NCBI RefSeq assembly: GCF_022695515.1
Contig: NZ_JALDPT010000003.1
Coordinates: 62,001 to 126,000, forward strand
DNA from: Phenylobacterium aquaticum
GTDB taxonomy: Bacteria > Pseudomonadota > Alphaproteobacteria > Caulobacterales > Caulobacteraceae
DNA length: 64,000 nt
Direction of reading: 5' to 3'
The notes beneath the pieces are model-generated. The model made no database searches, was not told where the DNA came from, and saw only the letters and a list, made by a program, of their open reading frames with translations. Below are positions 1 through 8,967 of this stretch, piece after piece (within the stretch, counting starts at the first letter, position 1; each line of letters opens with the position of its first letter). The translations under genes and the position numbers were made by a program.

Positions 1-301
1 GGTCGCCCGCCGCGCGAACCCGGTCTTTCGGCGGCGCCGGGGGCGGGGGGTTGTTGGCCTGGGATTGGCCCTGGGTCTGGGCCTGGAGCAGGGCGGCGGC
101 CTTGGCCTGGGCCTCCTCACGTGAGGCGGTGGCTTCGGCGCTCAGTCGGATGGCGTCCGCGGTGGCCTTGGCCACGACCTCGGCTTCCTTCTTGGTCGCG
201 CCGCCATGCGCGCCTTCCTGCGGCTTGGCCGGATCAATGCCTTGCTTGGCGTATTCGCGATCGGTGGTGTCGCGGCACTTGAAACCGTTGACAACGTCCA
301 T
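1..301 (-). CDS. Hypothetical helical protein, truncated by the window edge
   Basis: The open frame starts with ATG at 301 and runs off the left edge, so only about the first 100 residues are visible. A GGAG ribosome binding site lies about 8 bases upstream (near 309-312). The protein begins MDVVNGFKCRD, continues with a long Ala/Glu/Lys/Gln-rich stretch likely to be helical, and reaches a proline-rich segment (NNPPPPAPPKD). There is no signal peptide or membrane segment in the visible part. I do not recognise the family. Frame openness, the RBS and alphaproteobacterial codon use support a real gene, but no function can be assigned. Confidence 0.6.
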   Translation of the reverse strand, partial: MDVVNGFKCRDTTDREYAKQGIDPAKPQEGAHGGATKKEAEVVAKATADAIRLSAEATASREEAQAKAAALLQAQTQGQSQANNPPPPAPPKDRVRAAGD

Positions 302-400
302 GCGTGTCTCCGTCAGTTGGAGCACGCAAGGTTGCATGGTTGTCGCTAAAGCTTTGTTCGCAAACGATGTTAGCGGAAAATAAGCATATCCGGACATGCG

Positions 401-431
401 AAGGGCCGGCCCGTTGTCGGGACCGGCCCTT
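401..431 (-). terminator. Strong hairpin, probable transcription terminator
   Basis: AAGGGCCGG (401-409) pairs with CCGGCCCTT (423-431), and the inner CCCG/CGGG extends the stem to 13 bp with one bulged A and a TTGT loop. No clear U-tract follows on either strand. It lies just downstream of the small ORF at 473-541 and the patatin gene on the minus strand. Confidence 0.5.
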
Positions 432-472
432 CCATTGTCGGACCGCCAAGCGGCCCCGTAACCCTTCGCCCC

Positions 473-541
473 TTAGGCTTTCGCCTCGGTAACGGAGGCC
501 CAGATCACGGTTTCCACTTGCGGATGAAGACAATGAGACAC
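473..541 (-). CDS. Possible 22-residue small protein with a near-perfect Shine-Dalgarno
   Basis: A GTG at 541 opens a 22-codon frame ending at TAA (473-475). It is preceded by a minus-strand GAAAGGAGGTGA (546-557), a 12-base complement of the usual 3' end of 16S rRNA, at ideal spacing of about 7 bases. The peptide starts MSHCLHPQVE and has no membrane segment or obvious family. It sits about 110 bases downstream of the patatin gene and just before a strong hairpin, so it could be the last gene of that transcript. The RBS is far stronger than those of neighbouring genes, which is the main argument that it is translated. A leader peptide, or chance, are the alternatives. Confidence 0.4.
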   Translation of the reverse strand: MSHCLHPQVETVIWASVTEAKA

Positions 542-545
542 TGGG

Positions 546-557
546 TCACCTCCTTTC
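546..557 (-). promoter_or_regulatory. Extended Shine-Dalgarno sequence
   Basis: The minus strand reads GAAAGGAGGTGA here, matching the anti-Shine-Dalgarno over 12 bases. It decides the GTG start at 541 for the small ORF. Confidence 0.5.
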
Positions 558-649
558 AGCTGTTGAGACAGGACCCCGACTGTGCGCCCGCTTTTCGCAT
601 CTTGCAAATGCGGTGGTCGGTCGCGGGGAGGGGCTCAGGAGATCGCCGG

Positions 650-2410
650 TCAAACAGGCGCCGGGTCGCGGCGTCCCGGTCGGCGGCGCAGTTCGGTGAC
701 CGGCCGCTTCAGCTTGTCGAGGGCCTCGATCATGGCCTGGTGGCCGTCGGCGACGGCTGGGGCATAGGCGTCCCAGTCGCGGATTTCGACCCCGGTCACC
801 TCGGGCGCGACCAGCACGTCGGTGGCGTCGCGGGCGGCGACATGGTCGCGCCAGGACGAGACCGTGGCCGCGCGCATCAGGAGTGAGACGATCGGCGGGC
901 CCTTGCGCCATTGGCCGGAGAAGATCCAGCGCCAGACCGAGGCCGGCCGCGCCACGTCGTCGGCGGTGATCGAACGGCCGCGGGTCACATCCACTCCGAC
1001 GATGGGCCCAAGCTGGAACACCCGCATCACGTCGGCGGGGAAGTTCTTGAGCACCGCGCCATCGACCAGCACGTCATTGTGGTCGATGGCCGGCGGCATG
1101 ACGCCGGGCAGGGAGATGGAGGCCCGCAGGGCGTCGCGCAGCAGGCCGCGGCGGTGGACCTGATAGGCGCCCTTGGTCAGGTTGGTGGAGACGCAGAAGA
1201 AGGGCAGCCACAGATCGGAGATCTGCACGTCGCCGAAATGGGCGGCCAGCCGCTCGCGCACCTTGTTGCCGAGCGTCATGGCCAGGATCGGGATGGCGAT
1301 GTCGTCCAGCGGACTGGTGTTGACGAAGGCGTCCTGGATCCGGCGATCCATTTCCGGCCCGTCCCAGCCCATGGCCACGCCGGCGGCGATGACCGCCCCC
1401 ATGGAGACGCCGGCCACGAAGTCGATCGGCACGCCGCGTTCACGCAGGGCGCGGATCGCGCCGACATGGGCGTAGGCCCGCGCGCCGCCGCCGGACAGCA
1501 CCAGACCGACGGCCTGGCCCGCCAGGGTGCGGGCGATCCGCTTGATGTCCTCGACATTGTCGCGACGCACGTGGAAGAGGCGCGCCGGCCGGGCGGCGTC
1601 CATCCAGGCCTCGGAGCCGGTGGGCCGCTCGCAGTCGCGCTTCTGGATCAGAATCAGGTCGGCGAGGTTCTGGGCCTGGAGCGGATCGTTCCCGGTCAGG
1701 ATGCCGCCGGGCGGGGGCGGGAAGTCGCCGCGGCCGACCCGGAACAGCCGGTCCACCTGGCGAGACACCACCTGGCGCCAGCCGAGGTCGGTGGTCTCGG
1801 CCGCGTAGAGCACGAAGTCGTATTCCCGCTCGACGTCGGAGAACCATTCGGTCGGGGCGTGCTGGGCCTCCGAGCCCAGGACGGTGACCATGTAGCCCAG
1901 CTTGCCCAGCTCGCGGGCGAAGCGGTCGACCAGGGGCCGCACCGCCACGGGCTCGCCCACGCCGATGAAGCCATAGACCGAGGGCTCGCCGACCGAGGCC
2001 TTGGTGGCGGCCTGGCGGCTGCGCAGGATCATCAGCCGCGCCAGTTCGGTCATCACCGCGGGATCAGACTCGCAGGCCTCGAAGAACACGTCGCGGGGCA
2101 GGGAGAAGATCTCGGAGTCGCGCAGGGCGACCACGTGGCCGGAGTGGGGCACGCCGGCGATCAGGGCCATTTCGCCGGCCGGCTCGCCGGGGCGGATGAC
2201 GCCCAGGAACTGCTTTTCCTGGCCTTCCTCGCCGCGGAACGCGCCCAGGCGGCCGGCGCGGAGGAAATAGAGATGGTCGGACGGTTCGCCGGCGTCATAG
2301 AGGGTCGCGCCGCCGGGCAGGGAGAACCACGCCGCCTCGCCCTGGGCCCGCTCGTCCTCGAACAGCCGCGCGAGGGCCGAATCGTCGGGGATGTCAGGTA
2401 GGTTCGCCAC
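650..2410 (-). CDS. Patatin-like phospholipase with cyclic-nucleotide-binding domain (NTE/RssA type)
   Basis: The N-terminal ~130 residues form a cyclic-nucleotide-binding beta-roll ([12 protein letters not shown], then GEMALI). A patatin domain follows in the C-terminal half: oxyanion loop [12 protein letters not shown], nucleophile motif GVSMGAV and the DGA of the Ser-Asp dyad (DGAVLKNFP). The family hydrolyses phospholipids or lysophospholipids, usually at membranes; cNMP binding may regulate it. Start is uncertain: GTG at 2410 leaves room for the divergent promoter of the carboxylase gene at 2458, while an in-frame GTG at 2440 would add ten basic residues. It has no recognised operon partner other than the tiny ORF downstream. 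Confidence 0.85.
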   Translation of the reverse strand: MANLPDIPDDSALARLFEDERAQGEAAWFSLPGGATLYDAGEPSDHLYFLRAGRLGAFRGEEGQEKQFLGVIRPGEPAGEMALIAGVPHSGHVVALRDSEIFSLPRDVFFEACESDPAVMTELARLMILRSRQAATKASVGEPSVYGFIGVGEPVAVRPLVDRFARELGKLGYMVTVLGSEAQHAPTEWFSDVEREYDFVLYAAETTDLGWRQVVSRQVDRLFRVGRGDFPPPPGGILTGNDPLQAQNLADLILIQKRDCERPTGSEAWMDAARPARLFHVRRDNVEDIKRIARTLAGQAVGLVLSGGGARAYAHVGAIRALRERGVPIDFVAGVSMGAVIAAGVAMGWDGPEMDRRIQDAFVNTSPLDDIAIPILAMTLGNKVRERLAAHFGDVQISDLWLPFFCVSTNLTKGAYQVHRRGLLRDALRASISLPGVMPPAIDHNDVLVDGAVLKNFPADVMRVFQLGPIVGVDVTRGRSITADDVARPASVWRWIFSGQWRKGPPIVSLLMRAATVSSWRDHVAARDATDVLVAPEVTGVEIRDWDAYAPAVADGHQAMIEALDKLKRPVTELRRRPGRRDPAPV

Positions 2411-2457
2411 GGTCGCAGAACCTAGCCTGCGTCGCCGCACCCGGCTATGCCTTCGCC

Positions 2458-4065
2458 ATGCCCGTCATCAAGACCGCCATTCAGCCCCGCAGCGACGCCT
2501 TTCTCGCCAATGAGACGGTGAATCGCGCCCTGATCGCCGAACTTCGCGAACGGTCCGCCCTGGCCGCCCTGGGCGGCTCCGAGGACTCGCGTAAGCGCCA
2601 TGTCTCCCGCGGCAAGCTCTTGCCGCGCGAGCGGGTGATGCGGCTGCTGGATCCCGGCGCGCCGTTCCTGGAGGTGGCGGGCCTGGCGGCCCACGGCCTC
2701 TATGGTGACGAGGCGCCCGGCGCCGGCGTCATCACCGGCATTGGGCGGGTGTCCGGCCGCGAGGTGATGATTGTGGCCAATGACGCCACGGTGAAGGGCG
2801 GGGCCTATTACCCCATCACGGTGAAGAAGCATCTCCGCGCCCAGGAGATCGCCCAACAGAACCGGCTGCCCTGCATCTATCTGGTCGATTCGGGCGGGGC
2901 GAACCTGCCGCACCAGGCCGAGGTGTTTCCCGATCGCGAGCATTTCGGGCGGATCTTCTTCAACCAGGCGCGGATGAGCGCTGAGGGCATCGCTCAGATC
3001 GCCTGCGTCATGGGCTCGTGCACCGCCGGCGGGGCCTATGTGCCGGCGATGTCCGACGAGACAGTGATCGTGCGCGGGGCCGGCGAGGAGAGCCAGGGCA
3101 CGATCTTCCTGGGCGGCCCGCCCCTGGTGAAGGCCGCCACGGGCGAGGTGATCAGCGCCACCGACCTGGGCGGCGCGGACGTGCACGGCCGCAAGTCCGG
3201 CGTGGTCGACCATGTGGCGGCCGACGACGAGCACGCCCTGCAGATCGTCCGTTCGATCGTCGCCAACCTGAACACGGTCAAGAAGGTCGGGCTGGACCTC
3301 GCCGAGCCGGAGGCGCCGCTGTTCGACCCCGAGGAGCTCTACGGGATCGTGCCGGCCGACGTGCGCGCGCCCTATGACGTGCGCGAGGTCATCGCCCGCA
3401 TCGTCGACGGCTCGCGGTTCGACGAATTCAAGGCGTTGTACGGGACGACCCTGGTCACCGGCTTCGCGCGGATCTGGGGTCAGCCGGTGGCGATCCTGGC
3501 CAATAACGGCGTGCTGTTCTCGGAGAGCGCGCTGAAGGGCGCCCACTTCATAGAACTCGCCTGCAAGCGCGGGATTCCGCTGGTGTTCCTGCAGAACATC
3601 TCAGGCTTCATGGTGGGCGGGAAATACGAGGCCGGCGGCATCGCCAAGGACGGCGCCAAGCTGGTGACGGCGGTGGCGAGCGCGGAGGTTCCGAAGTTCA
3701 CGGTGCTGATCGGCGGGTCGTTCGGGGCCGGCAATTACGGCATGTGCGGCCGGGCCTATTCGCCCCGCTTCCTGTGGACCTGGCCCAACAGCCGGATCAG
3801 CGTGATGGGCGGGGAGCAGGCCGCCAGCGTGCTGGCCACCGTCCACCGCGACGCCGGCAAGTGGACGCCGGCGGAGGAGGAGGCCTTCAAGGCGCCGGTG
3901 CGCCAGAAGTATGAGGACGAGGGCAATCCCTATTTCGCGACAGCGCGGCTGTGGGACGACGGGATCATCGACCCGGCCCAGACGCGCGACGTGCTGGGGC
4001 TGTCGATCTCGGCGGCCCTGAACGCGCCCATCCCCGAGACCCGGTTCGGCGTCTTCAGGATGTAG
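2458..4065 (+). CDS. mccB: Methylcrotonyl-CoA carboxylase, beta (carboxyltransferase) subunit
   Basis: This 535-residue biotin-dependent carboxyltransferase has the N-terminal crotonase-like half (about 30-280, with SGGANLP and [11 protein letters not shown]) and the C-terminal half (about 300-520, with [11 protein letters not shown] and [16 protein letters not shown]). In leucine catabolism it transfers CO2 from carboxybiotin to 3-methylcrotonyl-CoA. The choice of methylcrotonyl over acetyl or propionyl substrate rests on the length and on neighbours: an enoyl-CoA hydratase and a biotin carboxylase/BCCP subunit follow on the same strand, as in liuB-liuC-liuD operons. The start lies 48 bp from the divergent patatin gene. 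A small convergent membrane-protein gene lies between this gene and the rest of the block. Confidence 0.9.
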   Translation: MPVIKTAIQPRSDAFLANETVNRALIAELRERSALAALGGSEDSRKRHVSRGKLLPRERVMRLLDPGAPFLEVAGLAAHGLYGDEAPGAGVITGIGRVSGREVMIVANDATVKGGAYYPITVKKHLRAQEIAQQNRLPCIYLVDSGGANLPHQAEVFPDREHFGRIFFNQARMSAEGIAQIACVMGSCTAGGAYVPAMSDETVIVRGAGEESQGTIFLGGPPLVKAATGEVISATDLGGADVHGRKSGVVDHVAADDEHALQIVRSIVANLNTVKKVGLDLAEPEAPLFDPEELYGIVPADVRAPYDVREVIARIVDGSRFDEFKALYGTTLVTGFARIWGQPVAILANNGVLFSESALKGAHFIELACKRGIPLVFLQNISGFMVGGKYEAGGIAKDGAKLVTAVASAEVPKFTVLIGGSFGAGNYGMCGRAYSPRFLWTWPNSRISVMGGEQAASVLATVHRDAGKWTPAEEEAFKAPVRQKYEDEGNPYFATARLWDDGIIDPAQTRDVLGLSISAALNAPIPETRFGVFRM

Positions 4066-4066
4066 A

Positions 4067-4297
4067 TCAGCCGCCGAAGGCGGTGCGGGCCAGTTCGCCG
4101 ACCATGACGCCGAGGCTGGCGGCGAAGGCGATGACGCCCATGGCGAGCGCGATGCGGGCGGTCTTGCGCCGCTGCTGCTCGATCTGGATCGCGCGGCGGT
4201 CGCCGCCACGGGCCGGACGGGCCGAGACGGTCATCACTTGGGTGAGCGACAGGCTCGAAAGGTTGCGATCCATGGCCAGGCGCATGGGAATCCTCAT
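4067..4297 (-). CDS. Small single-pass membrane protein of unknown function
   Basis: A 76-residue protein starts at ATG 4297 and ends 1 bp from the convergent carboxylase gene. The N-terminal half is polar and Arg-rich (ARGGDRRAIQIEQQRRKTAR). It is followed by one hydrophobic helix (IALAMGVIAFAASLGVMVG) and a short tail, so a cytoplasmic N-terminus with a C-terminal membrane anchor is likely. Longer in-frame starts upstream give a poorly coded Arg/Pro extension and were not used. I do not recognise the family. It interrupts the leucine-degradation block on the opposite strand. Confidence 0.6.
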   Translation of the reverse strand: MRIPMRLAMDRNLSSLSLTQVMTVSARPARGGDRRAIQIEQQRRKTARIALAMGVIAFAASLGVMVGELARTAFGG

Positions 4298-4576
4298 AGC
4301 GGCCGCCCCGGACGGCCTGATCTTGGGTCTACACAAGCGGCGAACGACCCGTCTGGGGGAGGAGGTGTTCGCAAGGCGCCGATGTTTCAAGGGGCGCGGC
4401 ACTAACTCTGGGCGCCCGTTAACAGTATCGCGCACCCCAAGGTCAAGCTGCTTCGGGCCAAGACAGGCTCAAACTGGGGCTCGACGCGCTTCTCAGGCTG
4501 GATTTGGCGAGGGGGCCATGTGCAGAGGGCCGCTTAAGGGCTATCTGGGACGCCGTTGTTCTTCGTGAGGCCCGTC

Positions 4577-5416
4577 ATGCCCAATCCCATCGCCGATCCC
4601 CTGGTGGAGGGCGTCGATTCCGACGCCAATTCGCAGCTGGTCCAGATCGCGGCCACGTCCGAGGGCGTGGTGGAGGTCACCCTCAATCGCCCGCATCGCA
4701 AGAACGCCTTCGACGCGGCCCTGATCTCGGCCCTGCATGAGGCCTTCCTGACCCTGCACGGGTCGGAGCACGTGCGGGTGGTGTTCATCCGCGGGGCCGG
4801 CAAGGTGTTCTGCGCCGGCGCCGACCTCGACTGGATGAAGGCGGCGGCCGAGCACACCGAGGCCGACAACCGCGACGACGCCCTGCAGATGGCCAAGATG
4901 TTCAAGGCGCTCTGGGATATCCCGGCCCTGACGGTGGCGGTGATCCAGGGCGGCGCCTATGGCGGCGGCGCGGGGCTGGCCGCAGCCTGCGACCTGGCCG
5001 TGGCCACTGAGGACGCGACCTTCAGCTTCTCCGAGGTCCGGCTGGGCCTGATCGCGGCGACCATCAGCCCCTATGTGGTGGGCGCCATCGGACCGCGGGC
5101 GGCGCGGGGCCTGTTCGCCACCGGCCGGGTGTTTGACGCGGCCCATGCCGAGAAGATCGGCCTGATCACCCAGGTGGTCGCCGACCCCACCGGCCTGGCG
5201 GCGGCCTGCGAGGAGATCGCCGACCAGATGATGGCCTGCGCGCCGGGCGCCGTCGCGGCCTCCAAGAAGTTGGTCGAGGACGTGGCGTTCCGCGACATCG
5301 ACCACGGGCTGATGGAGGAGACCGCCAAGCGGATCGCCCGCGCCCGTGTGGGCGAGGAAGGGCAGGAGGGCGTCCGCGCCTTCCTCGACAAGCGCAAGCC
5401 CTCCTGGGCGCAATAG
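4577..5416 (+). CDS. liuC: Enoyl-CoA hydratase/isomerase family, probable methylglutaconyl-CoA hydratase
   Basis: This crotonase-fold protein of 279 residues has the typical LNRPHRKNAFD start of the fold, the CoA/oxyanion motif CAGADLDWM, and the second oxyanion loop GGAYGGGAGLAAACD followed by FSFSEVRLGLI. Acidic residues at the usual glutamate positions fit a hydratase. Placement between the two methylcrotonyl-CoA carboxylase subunits suggests the next step of leucine degradation, hydration of 3-methylglutaconyl-CoA to HMG-CoA. ATG 4577 is chosen over an in-frame TTG at 4556 because GAGG precedes it and the family N-terminus fits. Bases 4298-4576 upstream contain no gene and presumably hold its promoter. 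Confidence 0.85.
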   Translation: MPNPIADPLVEGVDSDANSQLVQIAATSEGVVEVTLNRPHRKNAFDAALISALHEAFLTLHGSEHVRVVFIRGAGKVFCAGADLDWMKAAAEHTEADNRDDALQMAKMFKALWDIPALTVAVIQGGAYGGGAGLAAACDLAVATEDATFSFSEVRLGLIAATISPYVVGAIGPRAARGLFATGRVFDAAHAEKIGLITQVVADPTGLAAACEEIADQMMACAPGAVAASKKLVEDVAFRDIDHGLMEETAKRIARARVGEEGQEGVRAFLDKRKPSWAQ

Positions 5417-5434
5417 GCTCGACGGCGGGGGCGC

Positions 5435-6676
5435 ATGACGGGGGCGGATCTCGAGGCGGCGGCGGCGGATTCGGTCCGCGACCTTTTCCGGCGCAAGCCG
5501 GAGCCCTTCACGCGCAAGGGAGAGCCTTGCGCCAACTGCGGCACGCCGCTGGAGGGTCACTATTGCCATGAGTGCGGGCAGGACAGCGACACCCATCACC
5601 GGTCGCTGCCGCACCTGATCTGGGAAGCCATCGAGGGGATGTTCCACCTCGACGGCCGGCTGGCGCGCACCCTGCCTCTGCTGTTCTTCAAGCCCGGCGT
5701 CCTGGCCAAGGACTATATGGAGGGCCGGATCGCCCGGCACGTGCCGCCGTTCCGCACCTTCCTGGTCGCCCTGCTGCTGTTCATCTTCGCCGCCGAGCAC
5801 GCGATCCACGGCATGCAGCACAAGGCGCACGAAGCCTGGGAGGCGCGGGCCGAACGGATGAAGACCCCGCAGGGGCGCATGGCCGAGGCGATGCGTCTGC
5901 GCACCGAGGCGACCTCCGCCCGCGAGGTGGCGCTCAAGGAGATCGCCGAGGACCGCCAGGAGGAGCTGGCCGACAAGGACAATGATCCCGCCAAGGTCCT
6001 GGCCCAGCACGCCAAGGCGGCGGCCGTGGTCGAGACCCAGTACGCCCGGGCCATGGCCAAGGCCGACCAGATCGAGCACGACCCCGAGGCGGCGATCAAG
6101 GCGGTGGAGGCCGGCGACGACCTGGGCAAGGCCGCCGCCAAGCAGATCCGCAGCCTGGATGTCGACCTGCCCGGCAAGGACGCCAAGGCCAAGACCGTCA
6201 CCAGCGACATTCCGTTCCTGAAGGTCGACAAGAAGGCCGGCCGGGACGAGCACTGGCTGCGCAACCAGATCGCCAAGGCGGTCGAGAATCCCGAATACTA
6301 TTTCATGGTCATGTTCGGCTGGGCCCACCGGCTGGCCGTGCTGCTCCTGCCGATCATGGGGCTGAGCCTGGCGCTCGTCTATGTGAACAAGCGCCAGTAC
6401 TACATCTACGACCACCTGCTGGTGGCGACGAACCTGTTGTCCTTCGCCTTCCTGACCAATGCGTTCGGCCTGGTCCTGCCCAGCTGGGCGGCGGTGTTCT
6501 GGTTCATGCTCCTGACGGTCTGGACGCCGGTCAATCTGTTCCAGACCCTTCGCGGGGGCTATGGTTCGGGGATCGTCGGCGCGGCGATCAAGACGGTGAT
6601 CGTCTGGTTCGTGAGCGTGACGGCCTTTTCGACCCTGCTCGCCACCCTGATGTTCTTCACCCTGGCCCAGATCTAG
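5435..6676 (+). CDS. DUF3667 family zinc-ribbon membrane protein
   Basis: A 413-residue protein opens with a four-cysteine ribbon (CANCGTPLEGHYCHECGQ, about residues 31-48), then the DUF3667 signature with a first membrane helix (FRTFLVALLLFIFAAEH). A long charged, Ala/Glu/Lys-rich middle follows (about 140-280), then several C-terminal membrane helices. Its function is unknown in the family. It begins 18 bp after the hydratase stop and ends 12 bp before the carboxylase alpha start, so it is embedded in the leucine-catabolism transcript. Whether it has a metabolic role or is only co-transcribed cannot be told. Confidence 0.8.
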   Translation: MTGADLEAAAADSVRDLFRRKPEPFTRKGEPCANCGTPLEGHYCHECGQDSDTHHRSLPHLIWEAIEGMFHLDGRLARTLPLLFFKPGVLAKDYMEGRIARHVPPFRTFLVALLLFIFAAEHAIHGMQHKAHEAWEARAERMKTPQGRMAEAMRLRTEATSAREVALKEIAEDRQEELADKDNDPAKVLAQHAKAAAVVETQYARAMAKADQIEHDPEAAIKAVEAGDDLGKAAAKQIRSLDVDLPGKDAKAKTVTSDIPFLKVDKKAGRDEHWLRNQIAKAVENPEYYFMVMFGWAHRLAVLLLPIMGLSLALVYVNKRQYYIYDHLLVATNLLSFAFLTNAFGLVLPSWAAVFWFMLLTVWTPVNLFQTLRGGYGSGIVGAAIKTVIVWFVSVTAFSTLLATLMFFTLAQI

Positions 6677-6688
6677 GAAGTTCCCCGC

Positions 6689-8560
6689 GTGATCAGCTCC
6701 GTTCTTGTCGCCAATCGTGGAGAGATCGCCCGCCGGGTGTTCCGCACCGCCCGCCGGATGGGTATCGCGACGGTCGCCGTCTATTCTGAGGCCGACGCCG
6801 ACGCCCCGCATGTGGCCGAGGCCGATCAGGCCGTGCTGATCGGCCCTGCGGCGGCTCGCGAAAGCTATCTGGTGGCCGACAAGATCATCGCCGCCGCCCG
6901 TGCGACGGGGGCCGAGGCCATCCATCCGGGCTATGGCTTCCTGTCCGAGAACGCCGCCTTCGCCGAGGCGGTGATCGCCGCGGGCCTGGTCTGGATCGGC
7001 CCGCCGCCCGCCGCCATCCTGGCCATGGGGCTGAAGGACGCGGCCAAGGCGCTGATGATCGAGGCCGGGGTGCCGGTGACGCCGGGCTATCTGGGCGAGG
7101 ACCAAAGCCTGGCCCGCCTGCAGGCCGAGGCGGACGCCATCGGCTATCCGGTGCTGATCAAGGCCGTGGCCGGCGGCGGCGGCAAGGGCATGCGCAAGGT
7201 CGACGCCGCGGCCGGCTTCGCCGAGGCGCTCGCCTCTTGCCAGCGCGAGGCCGCGGCCTCGTTCGGCGACGACAAGGTGCTGATCGAGAAATACGTCACC
7301 CGCCCGCGCCATATCGAGGTGCAGATCTTCGGCGACGCCCATGGCGAGGTGGTCCACCTTTTCGAGCGCGACTGCTCCCTGCAGCGCCGCCACCAGAAGG
7401 TCATCGAGGAGGCGCCGGCCCCCGGCATGAGCGCCGAAGCCCGCGCGGCGGTCACCTCGGCCGCGGTCAAGGCGGCCAAGGCGGTGAATTATCGCGGGGC
7501 CGGCACGGTGGAGTTCATCGCCGACGCCAGCGAGGGCCTGCGCCCCGACCGCATCTGGTTCATGGAGATGAACACCCGCCTGCAGGTGGAGCATCCGGTG
7601 ACCGAGGCGGTGACCGGGGTCGACCTGGTGGAGTGGCAGTTCCGGGTCGCCTCGGGCGAACCCCTGCCGCTGCGCCAGGACGAGATCACCCTGAACGGCC
7701 ACGCGCTGGAGGCCCGGCTCTATGCCGAGAACCCGGCCGGCGGCTTCCTGCCCTCGATCGGGGTGCTGGAGCATTTCCGCATGCCGGCGGGCATCCGGGT
7801 CGACAGCGCGGTGGAGGAGGGCGACGAGGTCTCGCCCCACTATGATCCGATGATCGCCAAGCTGATCGCCCATGCGCCCACCCGCGAAGGCGCCAGCGAC
7901 CGCCTGGCCCAGGCCTGCGCCGAGGTCGAGGTCTGGCCGGTGAAGACCAATGCCGGCTTCCTGGCTCGCTGCCTGGACCATGCGGACTTCATCGCCGGCG
8001 ATGTGGACACCGGTTTCATCGGCGCACGGCTGGACGCGCTGGCGGCGACGCCGGAGCCGTCGGACGAGGCGCTGATGGTGGCCGCCGCCGCCGCCCTGGG
8101 CGACCAGGACGGGCCGGCCACGCCCTGGCGGGACCTCACGGGCTTCCGGCTGAACGCGGCGCCCGAGACGACGCTGCGGCTGTATCTCGACGGCCGGCCG
8201 GTGCTGGCGTCCCTGCCGCAGGGCGATGTCGAGGCCGATGTGCTGATCACCGGCGACGAGGTGATCGTGTTCGAGGCCGGCGAGGCCTACGCCTTCAGCG
8301 CCCGGGCGCCGATCGCCGATCTCGACGAGGCGGCCGGGGACGGCCAGATCCGCTCGCCCATGCCGGGCAAGGTCGTGGCGGTGTCGGTCTCGGTGGGCGA
8401 CACGGTGACCCGCGGCCAGGTGCTGATGACGCTCGAGGCCATGAAGATGGAGCACGGGCTGACCGCGCCCTTCGACGGCGAGGTCGAGGCCCTGCTGGTC
8501 AGCGCCGGGGACCAGGTCAGCGAGGGCGTGTCCCTGGCCCGGCTGAAGGCGGCGGCATGA
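6689..8560 (+). CDS. mccA: Methylcrotonyl-CoA carboxylase, alpha (biotin carboxylase/BCCP) subunit
   Basis: The 623-residue protein has biotin carboxylase N-domain (1-115), ATP-grasp with GGGGKGMR (about 160-167) and the catalytic stretch EMNTRLQVEHPVTE. A biotin carboxylase C-domain follows, and a C-terminal biotinyl domain carries EAMKMEHG with the biotinylated lysine at residue 586. It carboxylates its own biotin with ATP and bicarbonate and works with the beta subunit encoded upstream. The start is GTG at 6689, 12 bp after the DUF3667 gene. A propionyl-CoA carboxylase alpha would be similar, but the hydratase neighbour favours leucine degradation. Its last four bases overlap the next gene (ATGA). 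Confidence 0.9.
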   Translation: MISSVLVANRGEIARRVFRTARRMGIATVAVYSEADADAPHVAEADQAVLIGPAAARESYLVADKIIAAARATGAEAIHPGYGFLSENAAFAEAVIAAGLVWIGPPPAAILAMGLKDAAKALMIEAGVPVTPGYLGEDQSLARLQAEADAIGYPVLIKAVAGGGGKGMRKVDAAAGFAEALASCQREAAASFGDDKVLIEKYVTRPRHIEVQIFGDAHGEVVHLFERDCSLQRRHQKVIEEAPAPGMSAEARAAVTSAAVKAAKAVNYRGAGTVEFIADASEGLRPDRIWFMEMNTRLQVEHPVTEAVTGVDLVEWQFRVASGEPLPLRQDEITLNGHALEARLYAENPAGGFLPSIGVLEHFRMPAGIRVDSAVEEGDEVSPHYDPMIAKLIAHAPTREGASDRLAQACAEVEVWPVKTNAGFLARCLDHADFIAGDVDTGFIGARLDALAATPEPSDEALMVAAAAALGDQDGPATPWRDLTGFRLNAAPETTLRLYLDGRPVLASLPQGDVEADVLITGDEVIVFEAGEAYAFSARAPIADLDEAAGDGQIRSPMPGKVVAVSVSVGDTVTRGQVLMTLEAMKMEHGLTAPFDGEVEALLVSAGDQVSEGVSLARLKAAA

Positions 8561-8961
8561 CCGTCCACATGATCCGGCTGTGCGTCGGCTGCGACACCAT
8601 AGAGGACCTGCTCGACTGGCACAGGGGCGACAAGGGCCCGTGGCTGCTGCACACCCGCATGACGCCCAAGCGCGCGGACGAGTTGCTGGACGGCGGCTCC
8701 ATCTATCGGATCTTCAAGGGCATGATCCTGTGCCGCCAGCGCATCCTGGCCATCCGCACGATCGGCGAGGGCGTCACCGCCCAGTGCGAGCTGGAGCTGG
8801 ACCCCGAGATCATCAAGGTCGCGCCGACCCCGCGCCGCGCCTTCCAGGGTTGGCGCTATCTCGATCCCAAGGACGCGCCGCCGGATCTGGGCGGGGCCGA
8901 GGGCGGCGAAGAGATCCCCACAGAGCTGGCCCGCCAGCTGCGCGAGGCCGGGGCTTGGTAG
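8557..8961 (+). CDS. DUF1489 family protein
   Basis: This 134-residue protein matches the DUF1489 family, common in alphaproteobacteria: MIRLCVGCDTIEDL at the start, then TRMTPKRADELLDGGSIY, and a C-terminal RAFQGWRYL segment. No membrane segment or signal peptide is visible. The family has no established biochemical role that I know. Its start overlaps the mccA stop by four bases, so it is translationally coupled to the carboxylase operon. It ends 6 bp from the convergent panC gene. Confidence 0.8.
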   Translation: MTVHMIRLCVGCDTIEDLLDWHRGDKGPWLLHTRMTPKRADELLDGGSIYRIFKGMILCRQRILAIRTIGEGVTAQCELELDPEIIKVAPTPRRAFQGWRYLDPKDAPPDLGGAEGGEEIPTELARQLREAGAW

Positions 8962-8967
8962 AGCGGC

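Noticed and set aside
234-533. 99-residue minus-strand frame starting at TTG 533
   Set aside because: It overlaps the better-supported small ORF and the gene at 1-301, runs through the terminator hairpin and has Arg-rich non-coding composition.
911-2401. Long plus-strand open frame across the patatin gene
   Set aside because: It is antisense to a clearly coding minus-strand gene with catalytic motifs and reads as His/Gly/Gln-rich low complexity.
4541-8455. Very long minus-strand open frame across the leucine operon
   Set aside because: It is antisense to the hydratase, DUF3667 and mccA genes; high GC content keeps stops rare. No family resemblance.
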